From Phoenix dactylifera (taxonomy: Eukaryota > Streptophyta > Magnoliopsida > Arecales > Arecaceae), in NCBI RefSeq assembly GCF_009389715.1, contig NC_052404.1, forward strand, positions 9,928,480-9,992,479: 64,000 nt of DNA. Reading direction: 5' to 3'. The translations under genes were made by a program, and so were the position numbers. How positions within the stretch are numbered: position 1 is the first letter of the stretch; each line of letters opens with the position of its first letter. Positions 52,226 through 64,000 of the stretch are shown piece by piece. The notes under the pieces were generated by a model that was given only the letters and a program-made list of their open reading frames with translations, ran no database searches and was not told the DNA's origin.

Positions 52226-55200
52226 AAAAAATCAAAAGTAGTGGCTCCTAGGTGAAATAAGACATCCTTGGGATCACAAAATATACAAACAAAGAACCAT
52301 TAATTTTTCTAGCTATCAAGGATACTCCTGCGACCGTTACATTCATATACTTCTGTGCCTGTCTGCTTTCGTGAGTACTATTTTTCTTTTTAAAGGAAGA
52401 GAATATAGTTTTTTCTCCCTTTTTCAGAGCAAAAAAGCAACATGGGAACTGAAAAGCATTATTTATTCTTATAAAGCGTTGGCCATTCACGCATAATCTT
52501 TCTTCATCCTAAATTAGACCATTTTCCCAGAAGAGTACCTGAGACACAGCATGTGAAAAAACTGGCATCATTGTTTCCCAATCACTTTGTACTGCTGTAA
52601 TCTCAAGATCTCATCCTCATACGGAACGATGACCTCTTCTTGCTCCTGTTATTCACGAGGCTATCCTCCGTCTCCTTCGCCACTTTCATGATCCAATCAT
52701 GACTCTCATTTGTATCTTGCCTACGTGCCACTGTCATCTGTCAGTCATGCACTCATTGTATCATTCTCCATTCCCATAACCCCACTCCACCTATTAATGC
52801 TAACGCGTTTTATGGATCTCTTGTTAAAAATGGAGCTGACACAAAAAAAAAAAAAGTCAATAAAAATCATTACCCAAAGCTATTTATCAAGCACACATAA
52901 GTGACAAATATGGTCCCGTCTTACATCGAAAAGAAAGGAAGTGTGTACAGTTCCACCTTGTGACTCACTTCTAAATCACTCTTCCATCTTTTATATGGAC
53001 TAGCTATTGGTCTGCATTTATTTCCTTGCTTGTTTGTGTTTGTGACTCAAACAGCTGAAGCGTTCCTTCTGATCTTTTTTTTTCATGTCCTAATTAAAAT
53101 TATCACTTAAATTCACATCCGTAGACAAAAGAAACAGCAATAATAATTTTTACGAAAACAAAAACAACAACAATAATAATAACAATAACAAACAACAGCA
53201 AAAATTATAAATAATAGCACAGTAGGATATCTATGTGATATTTGAAGTCTCGTAACCTTGTATATCCACTCATTGTTGTCCACAAATTGCTTACATGGTT
53301 CCTTCTTATTACTGGCCATCAAATGATCATGTCTAGTACATCTAAAAGTACATTTTGAAACTAATTTAGCACTTTATTCTGCAAAATCTAGTTAATTAGT
53401 CGTGCAAAACAACATCCCCCATGAAACCTTCTCGGTATAGGCATGAGGAAGATGCTCTCAACTATTACAACTCATGTTGATCAACATTAGGCCCTCTCCT
53501 GTAATTTTAAGTGTCGGCTCATATGTTTGATACCAAGGGCTTGATGGATAATTTAGGAGAAAAAAGAAGTCGGAATCCATGATAGCCAATGTAATTTTAT
53601 GTCTTTGTTGTTTAAACTTGCATCACTGTGCCACTCCATTTGATCATTTGCACTTCCATTTTTCCATCATTGTCTCTCATTCAGTAACAGTAAATATAAA
53701 TATATTTTGTCAATCGAATTAATCAAGTATATCCTGTACTTCTTAATACAAAATCAAAATTTAATCTTAGTCATCGAGATTTTCTCTTTTAAGATTCATT
53801 TTTTGCTTGAGGATTTTGACAATATTTTACTAATTTGACCAAATGTTATGCATAGACATGATCATTTGGTTCACTTCTTATTTATAGTTACCTATTTGAG
53901 TTTGCTTTTTACTCTATCAAGATTATCAATTGATGGAATTCCACCACTACCTCATTTTATATGAAGTGGGCTTGAGACCAGAATGCATTACCCATCTCTC
54001 ATGCTTATGTGAAATAGGAAGACAAATTTTACTAAACGAAAATTAACATATAATACCTTTGAAAAACAATCAGAAAAATTAGTTCTCTTGTATTTGAAAG
54101 TGTGTGCCCCACTTCACAAACATATAAAATTATATCCATATTGTTTTGAATTAAAATTCTTCTGTATGTTGGTGCATAGCTAGATATTTCAGCACTGAAA
54201 ACCTATCGTTTCTTTGATCACTGAGCTTGACGGCTATTTTAGAAAAAGAAAAAAAAAAGATTTGATTATTTCATTTGGGCTTATATTTTTACGCACCTCA
54301 TGCCATATTCTCAAGTGATCAGTAGAAATTGTGAGAGTTCCCAAACCTCATTTGGTTGCCGCTGTCGAATTTATTCTGCACCTCTCCATAGTTCTGTCCA
54401 TATCTAATATTCTACTTAGTTCGCCTGCTAAGTTCTCAATATTAGTTTGCTCACAAAGTTTATATTACGCATGGGTTTACATATGAATTGCTGGTTATCC
54501 TTCAACCAATCTATGAAACAATATTCTCATACGTTTTCGACCCTATCTGAAAGAAATATTCCGGAAAAAAAACAAGAATAAGGTATTTTCCTTAGAAAGA
54601 AATTTCAGCTTAAGATAAGCTCTAGAGAAGTAAGAAGAATAAACTAAAATAATGTATCCGAACATGTATGTCATAAACAAAGGCGTGTTCCTCTCTCTCT
54701 CTCTCTCTCACGCACACACTCCATATACATTATCTTAGATTTTCTTTTGGGAGAACTTTGGAGGTGGATATAAGCGATGCAATAGTTTAGAGATTCCAGT
54801 ATCATGTAATACTCCAGTGTTACTCGCCTTTACTAAAATTCTGAATACAATGAGCCCTAAAGAACATATCCAGGCTGCTTTGGTTTGAGTTAAGAAAGCA
54901 GTGTTGTTAAAGAGCTAACCCATCATAAAAGAAGATCATTATTTCTTTCCCCTTTTCAGGAGTCTTAAAGGTAAATGATTTAGTGGGAAGAAAAGCATTT
55001 GCATACTTCTAGTACTAGATCACGGTACTGATACTCTTCTCTCATGGCGAGCAAAGCATCTCTCAAAGATAATCTTTTCTGAGCAAATCACTCAAAGATA
55101 GTCGAGTACATAGTCTCTTTCCCTTTTTTTTTTTTTTTAATAAACCCTAACATCTTTACTAACCAAAGGTAGGAGAAACGAAAGAAAAAACAAAAGTAAA

Positions 55201-55344
55201 TAGCAGCATTAGATTCAAAATCAAAGGCCAAGTTCAAAGTGCAAACCTTTTAATTTGTTTCTCTTTTCCTTCCACGTTTCATTCCAGGATCGATACGGAA
55301 GCTAGCCCTATATTGCTTAACAATGAGCTACAACCCTAACAAAA
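52226..55344. other. Spacer downstream of the trihelix gene
   Basis: No gene or clear element is seen. There are simple repeats: CAACAATAATAATAACAA at about 53167-53190, a short (CT)n at 54692-54709 and a T-run at 55125-55138. Confidence 0.45.
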
Positions 55345-56256
55345 CTACAACCCTTCTTTTGATAGCTTAGCAAGAAGGGCGGTTACCAAGGCATCCCGCC
55401 TCTCGGCCCGGGCCTCCTCCCTGGCTCGCCGCTCCTCCTCCCTCTCCCTCCACCTCCTCTCCATCACCCTCCTCTCCTCCTCCAAAGCCTCCATCGCTCT
55501 CCTCCACTCCTCTTCTTTAGCCCTCCTCTCTGCCTCCCTCGCCTCCGCGGCCTCCATCCATCGAGCCTCCATTTCCAGCTGCCGCCTCGCAAACTCCCTG
55601 AGAGCATTCTCCACCTCTCCTTCAGATACCCTCTTCCTCTCCACCTTCCTCTTCTTTTTACTCTCCCCCACCTTCTCCTCCTCCTGCTCCACCTCCTCCT
55701 CCCCCACTCCTCTCCCTGGACTTGCACTCCCTTCCCTTTGTCTCTGTCCAATGCCAGCAGCCTCTCCATCCTCTCCGAGAATATCATCCGCATCTCCTCG
55801 TAGAAGGGGAACTGCCTGCTGCCCTCCCCCTCCGCGGCCTCCGTCCCCTGCTCAAAACAAAGCCAGATATGAGAAACAAAAAGAAAGAAAGGGGGAAAAA
55901 AAAGGACTTCCAATAAGGAAGAAAAGAAAGAGAAAGGAAATAACAGAGTTCACCTTGAAACGAGTGACGAGATTCTTCCACTTGGACTTGCACTGCTCCG
56001 GGGTGCGGTTGAAACCCTTCTGCTCCAGCCGCGCGGAGATGGCTCGCCACAACGGCTTGTTACGCTTGGTCTCCATGAAGCTCCGATCGAGCTCGGCCCG
56101 GATGGCCAAGAACTCCTTGGTCTCGGCGTGGGTCCATTGGGGGAACCGGTCTCGGTCTCGCTCCCGATCTCGATCTCGATCTCGATCTCCGTCGCCACCC
56201 TCGGTCGGGGGATTCACGTTGAGGTAATAAGGGTTGAAGAGGTGGTGCAGCTCCAT
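55345..56256 (-). pseudogene. GT-3-type trihelix transcription factor with a one-base frame break in exon 2
   Basis: Exon 1 is 56256-55954 (101 codons) and exon 2 begins at 55847. Exon 1 ends with the trihelix DNA-binding domain (FPQWTHAETKEFLAIRAEL ... TPEQCKSKWKNLVTRFK; the three helices' Trp residues are at QW, PLW and SKW). Exon 2 continues it with RQFPFYEEMRMIF. After KGKGVQVQGEE the frame turns into Trp/Arg-rich sequence ending at 55464, while the family's C-terminal coiled coil (VENALREFARRQLEME ... ALVTALLAKLSKEGL, stop at 55345) is intact one frame over. Exon 2 is 503 nt, one short of a multiple of three, so a single base is missing, probably in the G-rich run at about 55700-55712. 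Either this allele is broken or the assembly is wrong. GT-3 factors bind GT elements in light, salt and defence genes. DRDRDR runs come from a GATCTC repeat. Confidence 0.8.
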
Positions 56257-58650
<2,394 letters not shown>

Positions 58651-59082
58651 AGAATACCCTCCTAAATATTGGATTTTACATGAATACCTTTTCGAAATTG
58701 ATTGTTGCATGTATATCCTCGTAAAACATTTATTTTGTGATTCTACCTTTTTTTATTTTTATTTTTACATATGTACCCATGCTATCTAACGATATTAAAA
58801 AATTAACGGTTTCAAATTAAAATGAGTAAAATACCCTTAATGGGTAGACATGCAAATAGATCGCGATGTCGATAGTAGGAAAAGAAAAAAGGGACAATAG
58901 CATAATTTTAAAATTTTATTTTATTTTTAATTAATATAAATATTATTTTTCTTAACACCGTTAGAACAACTGTTATATTACGGGTATTTGTACAATAACA
59001 GAGTTTTATGAGGGTATATACGTAAATATCAATTTTAGAAGGATATTCATGCAAAATTCGACATTTAGAAGGATATCCATAC
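58651..59082. mobile_element. MITE-like long inverted repeat
   Basis: The left arm (58651-58727) and the reverse complement of the right arm (59002-59082) share most bases: ATACCCTCCTAAATATTGGA versus ATATCCTTCTAAATGTCGAA, then TTTTACATGAATA versus TTTTGCATGAATA, ending in CGTAAAAC versus CATAAAAC. About 275 AT-rich bases separate the arms. No coding capacity and no clear target duplication were found. A Mutator-like miniature element is possible, and the transcript would fold into a long hairpin. Confidence 0.6.
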
Positions 59083-60124
59083 AAAAAAAATCTGTGAATT
59101 TATTAACTTCACAAATTTAGTTTTAGCGGTATTATTAGAGAGTAACCATATGAATTCAGATTTAAGATAAAACCAACATATGGCTAGAAGAGAGTGGCCA
59201 ATGCAAGTTGGCTGCTAGAGGAAGACCTGAGGAAGGCTCCATCCATAAGCAGGACAAAATAATTCTGGACACAGAAGTTATGTATGGCTCAACCTAGAAC
59301 TAAAAATGAGCATATCAAGTCCTGGTTTGAGGAATTCAGATCCTGTCAAAGCAGCCCATCCTCGTACCTTAGACCTACATTAAAATAAAAAAGAAAACTT
59401 AGAATTTATTTGGATAATTGGACTAAAAATCTTATGAAATTAGTGGATAGAAATAGTACAATTGGCAAAATTATAAAATTATATGCTGGGCTAAACTAAT
59501 ATTTATAAATACTTAGGAGTAGCTTTGGAATGGGCCGATCCAAAATTTATAGAAAGAAAGAAAGAAAAAATTCGATGGGTCTTTTAAACCTAAATCATCC
59601 AAGCAGGCCTTCAAAGAACACCTATTAGTGCCTTGAATCTGATGCTAACCCTTTTTAACCTCTTAACATGCTTATCAACTTGTATCAGGTTTCCATCACT
59701 CTAAGATTATCACCCGATTCGGGACAAGAACCAAAGTCCAGATCCGAAACAAAATCACAACCCGCATCCACTTTGTTTGCAATCATTATTTATTTTTTCT
59801 CAACTTGCGAGAACCCACACGTTACCAGACCCCTGGCGAGAAAACTTGGACCGGATGGTCGTTTGGGTCTTCACGCATTTATTTGGTGCCGCTTTTCGGG
59901 CTATTTGTTGTCGAGTTCGGATCCTGTCAAGCTCCGCAATCACGGCCTTCCGTATATTGTGGAACGGCCGTGATGCATCCGGACGGTCCGGGCTATTTGT
60001 TTTATTCCTCGCCCTCTTCAAAAACTCCAGCTTCACGGCGGGGACGGGCGACTGCCGCCGCCCGCGAGGACGCCAACTCCCACCCCACCACCACAATGCC
60101 GCCGGCGCCGGCGGCCGCCCCTAG

Positions 60125-60371
60125 CGCCTCACCGTCATCCCCTCCGCCGCCGTCGACGTGGAGGACGTCCGCCGCGAGGCCGCCATCCCGCGCCCCCTCC
60201 CCAAGAACGCCAGCGGCTGTGACCCGGACGACCGTGAGGTCGTGCAGCTCTGCCACCGGCGCGGGGTGAGCCACGGCGACCTCAAGTCGGAGAACCTTCT
60301 ATTTGCCAAAAAGGAGGAGAATTTGCCACTAAATGCCATCGATTTCGGGTTGTCCATATTCTTCAAGTCCG
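60125..60371 (+). pseudogene. Decayed first exon of a calcium-dependent protein kinase (CDPK)
   Basis: The frame reads [19 protein letters not shown], then [46 protein letters not shown] followed by GTGAGT. This is the CDPK exon 1 pattern, including the usual intron site after FFKPG. About 45-50 residues between the two blocks are missing. A frameshift separates AVTRTTV (next frame) from EVVQLCH. The catalytic-loop Arg of HRDLK is changed to Gly. A TAG lies in frame at 60122. No later CDPK exons (DFG-to-EF hands) follow, so the gene is not functional. Confidence 0.75.
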
Positions 60372-61213
60372 GTGAGTGTTCTATTGTTTGCGAGTCTGAT
60401 AATTTTGCTTGAATTATGTTTGGTTTTGAAGAATTTTTATGGTTTAAAAAATTCGATTTTGGGAGCTGCATTGTATAATGTGGAGTCAATGCCTGCTCCT
60501 AATAAAACAGAATGTGGGGAATCTCTTAATTGTTTGTACATTGGAAAGGAGATACCAATGGAATTAGTAATAATAAGGTCCAAAATGTTCTAAGGATAGC
60601 TGAGAATGTGAAGGTGGATCTGTGGAAATATTAGAAAGGATTGAGCCTAGAGTCATAGTTGGCTGCATTAAAGCAGAGATGGGGCTCGCAACAAATGAGG
60701 TTATAATGCTGGGGATCCAACTCGAACGGTATTGGCAATTAAAGCTAAGGTCTTTGAAAACCTTGAAAAGGAGAGTGACTTGAACTATATATCCGAGGGT
60801 CTGAAAAGATGTGGAGAAGACCTAAGCTAATCGCTTGTATATATTTTGTGAGAAAAGGCTCCAAAAATGCTGGTATAGCTAGCACTTAGTAAGAATTGTT
60901 GGCAGAGAGTGATTGATAAATGTCTCACAATAATACTTCATTCACGTCTTCTTCGTTATGATTATTTGTTTCGGTTGTGATTATTGATTGTGGGCCTGGT
61001 CTGGATGTTCACAAAAATATTCAAACTACATGACATTGTGGACTCAGACCAATCCATGGTGAATATCATATTAAACTGCTTGGTTCAGTCACTAACATGT
61101 GGTGAGCCCAATATAGAAAATTATCAAGGCTTCTTGGTTGCAAAGCATTAAATATCCAGTCTTATACATCATGCATATAATACCAAATGGGGGTTTGGAA
61201 GGGTTTAGGCATG

Positions 61214-61247
<34 letters not shown>

Positions 61248-61690
61248 GATGTGTGTGTAGAAGAGAGAGAGAGAGAGAGCAGCCTATTAATCTATACTCG
61301 CATGTTTCTAGACAAAAAGAAGTTGATATTGTCATTCAGCACATGGATTAGATGTATCAACATTCCACATGTTTGAGCATCATGCCACAATAGATCAAGG
61401 ATCCACTTGATCATAACCCTGCTTTGTGCAAACTTCACCAAGATTCCTAATTTGTACCATAATAAATGACCCTTGGACAAAATAATTCTGGACAATTCAG
61501 TGTTTAAGAATTTAGGAGTTCTAGCACTTTTGCACTTGGATGCAATCGCAATGCAGCACAAGCGCACATTCCTTTGCATTCAAAGAGAGTGCTATGCTTA
61601 CATTGGTTGGAAGCACCATCACCTGGTATAGACATGGTGCACGACACTAAACTGCATTTTAGTGCAAGACTTGGCACTTCAACTGTGAAG
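60372..61690. other. Spacer between the CDPK remnant and the gypsy element
   Basis: No gene family is recognised. Positions 60590-60850 have a slightly coding-like look but several stops. The stretch carries (CT)n at 61214-61247 and (GA)n at 61262-61279. Confidence 0.4.
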
Positions 61691-62604
61691 ATCCGAACTG
61701 AAGTCGGCAAGGAGTGCCGACTTCAGTTGGTTCATCGTGGTCGTCCCCACGACGACCACGCCGGCCGAACGGCCAGCGGGATCTCCGCACACCCCCCCCC
61801 TCTTCCCTCTTCCCCTCTTCCCTCTCCCTCTCTCTCTCTCTCTCTCCCTTTCTCTCTTCTCTGAGAACCCCAATCCTTTCCCATTTCATTTTTTTTTCCT
61901 CCTCATTTTTCCCTCTTCTAGAGACGGTCGCCGGAGCCGTAGTCGCCGCCGGAGCCGCCAACGCCGCCGGGGATCCATCGTCGACGACCGGAGGTGAGGA
62001 AGACAACCATCTATCTTTTTTTTATGGATTTAAAAGGGAAAAGAAAGAGGGATGTCAACCGGCTTTATTTCCCTGTTTTTGGGAAAATTTTTTTGTGCGG
62101 CACAGTGGTGCGTTGGCTCAGTGGAGCGGCTCTTCGGAGAGTTGTATTGGCACTTCGGTGTAACCATGCCACTGGGTGATGTGGCCGTAGTCATGCGGTT
62201 GAGTTATTTTGAGTCTCGGATCGGGTTTACGGATTGTCGTGTGGATTTTGGATTCATGAGTTTTAGCTGCTTTTTATATGCATCATGACATGTTATATGA
62301 TGACTTTATTGCATGATGTTGCCTACTGAGCTGTTAGCTCACTCCTACCATTTACATTTTTGCAGGTGATGATATATGATTATGGGGATTACGGGATAGA
62401 GTGATCATGATGTAATTAGCTAGTGGATATTGACTTTCTCTTTTGACTTATGTATATATGGACATTTGATATGAAAACTGGAAGTTATCTTTAATTAGTT
62501 ATTGATGGTTGATTAGATTTATCTGCCTTGCGTGCCTGCGGGGTCCGCCCTGCAGGTGCGCGGCGTCTGCTCGCGCCCCGAGCCCCCGGGTTCGGGGCAT
62601 GACA
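61690..62604 (+). mobile_element. 5' LTR of a Ty3/gypsy retrotransposon (left end uncertain)
   Basis: The right end is set by GGGGCATGACA ending at 62604, seven bases before the primer-binding site. The sequence GAGCTGTTAGCTCACTCC ... TTTTTGCAGGTGA (about 62329-62372) looks like the tail of plant gypsy LTRs. The GC-rich block before 62604 is also usual. The left end is a guess, because the 3' LTR lies outside the window and no target duplication can be checked. Confidence 0.55.
61696..61728 (+). repeat. Perfect 14-bp hairpin
   Basis: AACTGAAGTCGGCA (61696-61709) and TGCCGACTTCAGTT (61715-61728) are exact reverse complements around a 5-base loop. Two further hairpins follow: CGTGGTCGT/ACGACCACG (61736-61760) and GGCCGAACGGCC (61763-61774). 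They lie in or just before the presumed gypsy LTR. Confidence 0.85.
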
Positions 62605-62611
62605 GATTTAT

Positions 62612-62623
62612 TGGTATCAGAGC
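62612..62623 (+). other. Primer-binding site (initiator tRNA-Met)
   Basis: TGGTATCAGAGC is complementary to the 3' end of plant initiator tRNA-Met and lies just after the LTR, where minus-strand DNA synthesis starts. Confidence 0.85.
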
Positions 62624-62712
62624 ATAGGTTAAAGATCACTAGGGACATTAAAACAAAATCATAATAAATATAATAATAAATAATAATAAATAATAATAAT
62701 TAAAAAAAAAAA

Positions 62713-62930
62713 ACTTAGGAATATAGGGACACATGTGAAGAAATGAGAGTGGGGTAGAAAATCTTATGGGTCGGTGAATCTAACACTAATGACGTGTTAT
62801 TTAAAAAAAAAAAAAGAAAAAAGAAAAGAAAGGGAATATAGGGACACATGTGAAGAAATGATAGTGGAGTAGAAAATTTTACAGTGGATGGATCTAACCC
62901 TGATGTTGTGTTATTTGTGTATGTATCAGC
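62713..62930 (+). repeat. Two-copy direct repeat in the gypsy leader
   Basis: A segment containing GGAATATAGGGACACATGTG starts at 62718 and again at 62833 (period 115 bp), with the same downstream order (GAAGAAATGA, AGTAGAAAA, TGTTATTT). A-runs separate the copies. Confidence 0.8.
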
Positions 62931-64000
62931 ATGCCGCCCCGCCGTGCACGTGTGGCACCTCGCCGCCTGATCGAGACTATCGGGAGTGATCCAGCCACTT
63001 CTCATCCGACTGAGAGAGTCCAGGAGGATGAGGCTGATCAGACAGTACTGGATGGACCAGATCATGGCCAGGAGAGCAGGATGGGAGGTCCGACCCAGGT
63101 GATGGAGCTGATCAGAGAGGTTGTTGGGTTAGTCCGACAGCAGAGGGGACCACAGCAGCTATTTCCCTCTGCTAGTTCTTCAGATCAGGGGAGGAGTATA
63201 GCAGAGTTCAGGAAGTTAGCTCCTCCGGCCTTCAAGGAAACTACCGATCCCCAAGAGGCCGAATGGTGGATAGATGAGATGGAGAAGGCCTTCAGGGCCA
63301 TGGGTTGTACTGAGGAGGAGAAGATCAGATTTGCCACATATATGCTTCAGGACCGGGCTCATCATTGGTGGGAGTCTGTAGAGAGGACCATGATGCAGGA
63401 TGCAGGATCTGTGACCTGGCCGGGATTCCGCATGGCCTTCTACTCCAAGTATTTCCCTTCCAGTCGTATCAGGGAGCTGGAGAGGGAGTTTCTGAGCCTC
63501 TCTCAGGGGAGTATGACTGTGGAGGACTATGAGGCTGAGTTTGATCGGTTGTCCCGCTTTGCACCATCTCTTGTCCAAGACCCTAAATCTAGGATGAGTA
63601 GATTTGAGGAAGGACTGAGGCCTCGCCTGCGTCAGGGTTTAGCTGCTGTTCACTCGACTGATTATGATGATCTAGTTGACAGAGCTAAAAATATGGAGAT
63701 CATCTGGAAGGAGACACAGGATGCTCAGAAAGGGAAGTCGAAGAGGACCAGGGACTTTGATTCTGACGGTGAGCGGCATCTGCGCCGACCTATGCAGTTT
63801 CGTCCAGGAGCAGGGCAGCGAGTTCCATATGGGAGGACTGCACCGGATCGCAGGGGGATATCAGGAGTGTGCTTCAGGTGTGGCCAGACTGGACATAGAG
63901 CTGTTGAGTGTCGTCAGACACGACCTGGTATTGGAGCATGTTTCAGGTGTGGTCAGCAGGGCCACCGGATAGCTGAGTGCCCTCAGACTCAGACTTTTTC
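62931..64000 (+). CDS. Ty3/gypsy retrotransposon gag (partial, runs off the window)
   Basis: An open frame of 356 codons runs from the ATG at 62931 to the window end without a stop. It holds the retrotransposon gag (capsid) domain, with EAEWWIDEMEKAF, RAHHWWESV, F-x-x-x-F-Y-x-K-Y-F-P and M-T-V-E-D-Y-E-x-E-F-D motifs (roughly residues 105-235). Two zinc knuckles of the form C-x2-C-x4-H-x4-C follow (CFRCGQTGHRAVEC and CFRCGQQGHRIAEC, roughly residues 310-350). The double knuckle and PBS fit plant Tekay/Del-like or related gypsy lineages. The intact frame suggests a fairly young copy. Protease, reverse transcriptase and integrase would lie beyond the window. Confidence 0.9.
   Translation, partial: MPPRRARVAPRRLIETIGSDPATSHPTERVQEDEADQTVLDGPDHGQESRMGGPTQVMELIREVVGLVRQQRGPQQLFPSASSSDQGRSIAEFRKLAPPAFKETTDPQEAEWWIDEMEKAFRAMGCTEEEKIRFATYMLQDRAHHWWESVERTMMQDAGSVTWPGFRMAFYSKYFPSSRIRELEREFLSLSQGSMTVEDYEAEFDRLSRFAPSLVQDPKSRMSRFEEGLRPRLRQGLAAVHSTDYDDLVDRAKNMEIIWKETQDAQKGKSKRTRDFDSDGERHLRRPMQFRPGAGQRVPYGRTAPDRRGISGVCFRCGQTGHRAVECRQTRPGIGACFRCGQQGHRIAECPQTQTF

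Noticed and set aside
60590..60850. A possible further exon after the CDPK remnant.
   Set aside because: Several stops are present and no CDPK exon 2 motifs could be read in any frame.

Overview
The window is nuclear DNA of a flowering plant, most likely a monocot. It has spliced genes with GT-AG introns, very GC-rich first exons in several genes (28.8-29.3 kb and 38.6-40.6 kb), plant-only gene families, and spacers filled with plant transposable elements. The mix would suit a palm-like monocot genome, but I cannot fix the species from the sequence. No prokaryotic operon, CRISPR array, rRNA gene or intact tRNA gene was seen.

Layout. (1) 188-7589 (+): a complete 13-exon peroxisomal short-chain acyl-CoA oxidase (ACX4 type, 438 aa, ending in the peroxisomal signal SRL). 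(2) 9891-26711 (+): a complete 18-exon arginyl-tRNA synthetase (658 aa) with an organelle-targeting leader and a second in-frame ATG at codon 50. Its last two introns hold an Au-like SINE and a 1.2-kb hAT element that carries a tandemly repeated piece of an exportin-T-like gene. (3) 28821-31154 (+): a complete 8-exon plastid omega-3 fatty-acid desaturase (FAD7/FAD8 type, 440 aa). (4) 34677-35938 (+): a two-exon VARLMGL-motif protein of the TRM/DUF3741-DUF4378 group. (5) 38590-40629 (-): an intronless ankyrin plus tandem CCCH zinc-finger protein (679 aa). (6) 40.6-55.3 kb: about 15 kb with no host gene, containing LINE remnants and two very small LTR elements. (7) 55345-56256 (-): a GT-3-type trihelix transcription factor whose second exon is out of frame by one base. 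(8) 56.3-61.7 kb: microsatellites, a long inverted repeat and a decayed CDPK first exon. (9) About 61.7 kb to the end (+): the 5' part of a Ty3/gypsy retrotransposon (LTR end, primer-binding site, leader, gag with two zinc knuckles), cut by the window edge.

The exon sums of ACX4 (1317 nt), ArgRS (1977 nt) and FAD (1323 nt) are all multiples of three, with every junction read in phase, so these models are firm. The genes do not form an operon or an obvious pathway cluster. ACX4 and FAD both act in lipid metabolism but in different organelles, and their proximity is probably chance. I found no convincing new multi-gene system. The most unusual items are transposon-related: the gene-fragment-carrying hAT inside the ArgRS intron, an LTR-like element of 0.87 kb with tRNA-like promoter boxes in both terminal repeats, and a 10-nt candidate poison microexon in ArgRS.
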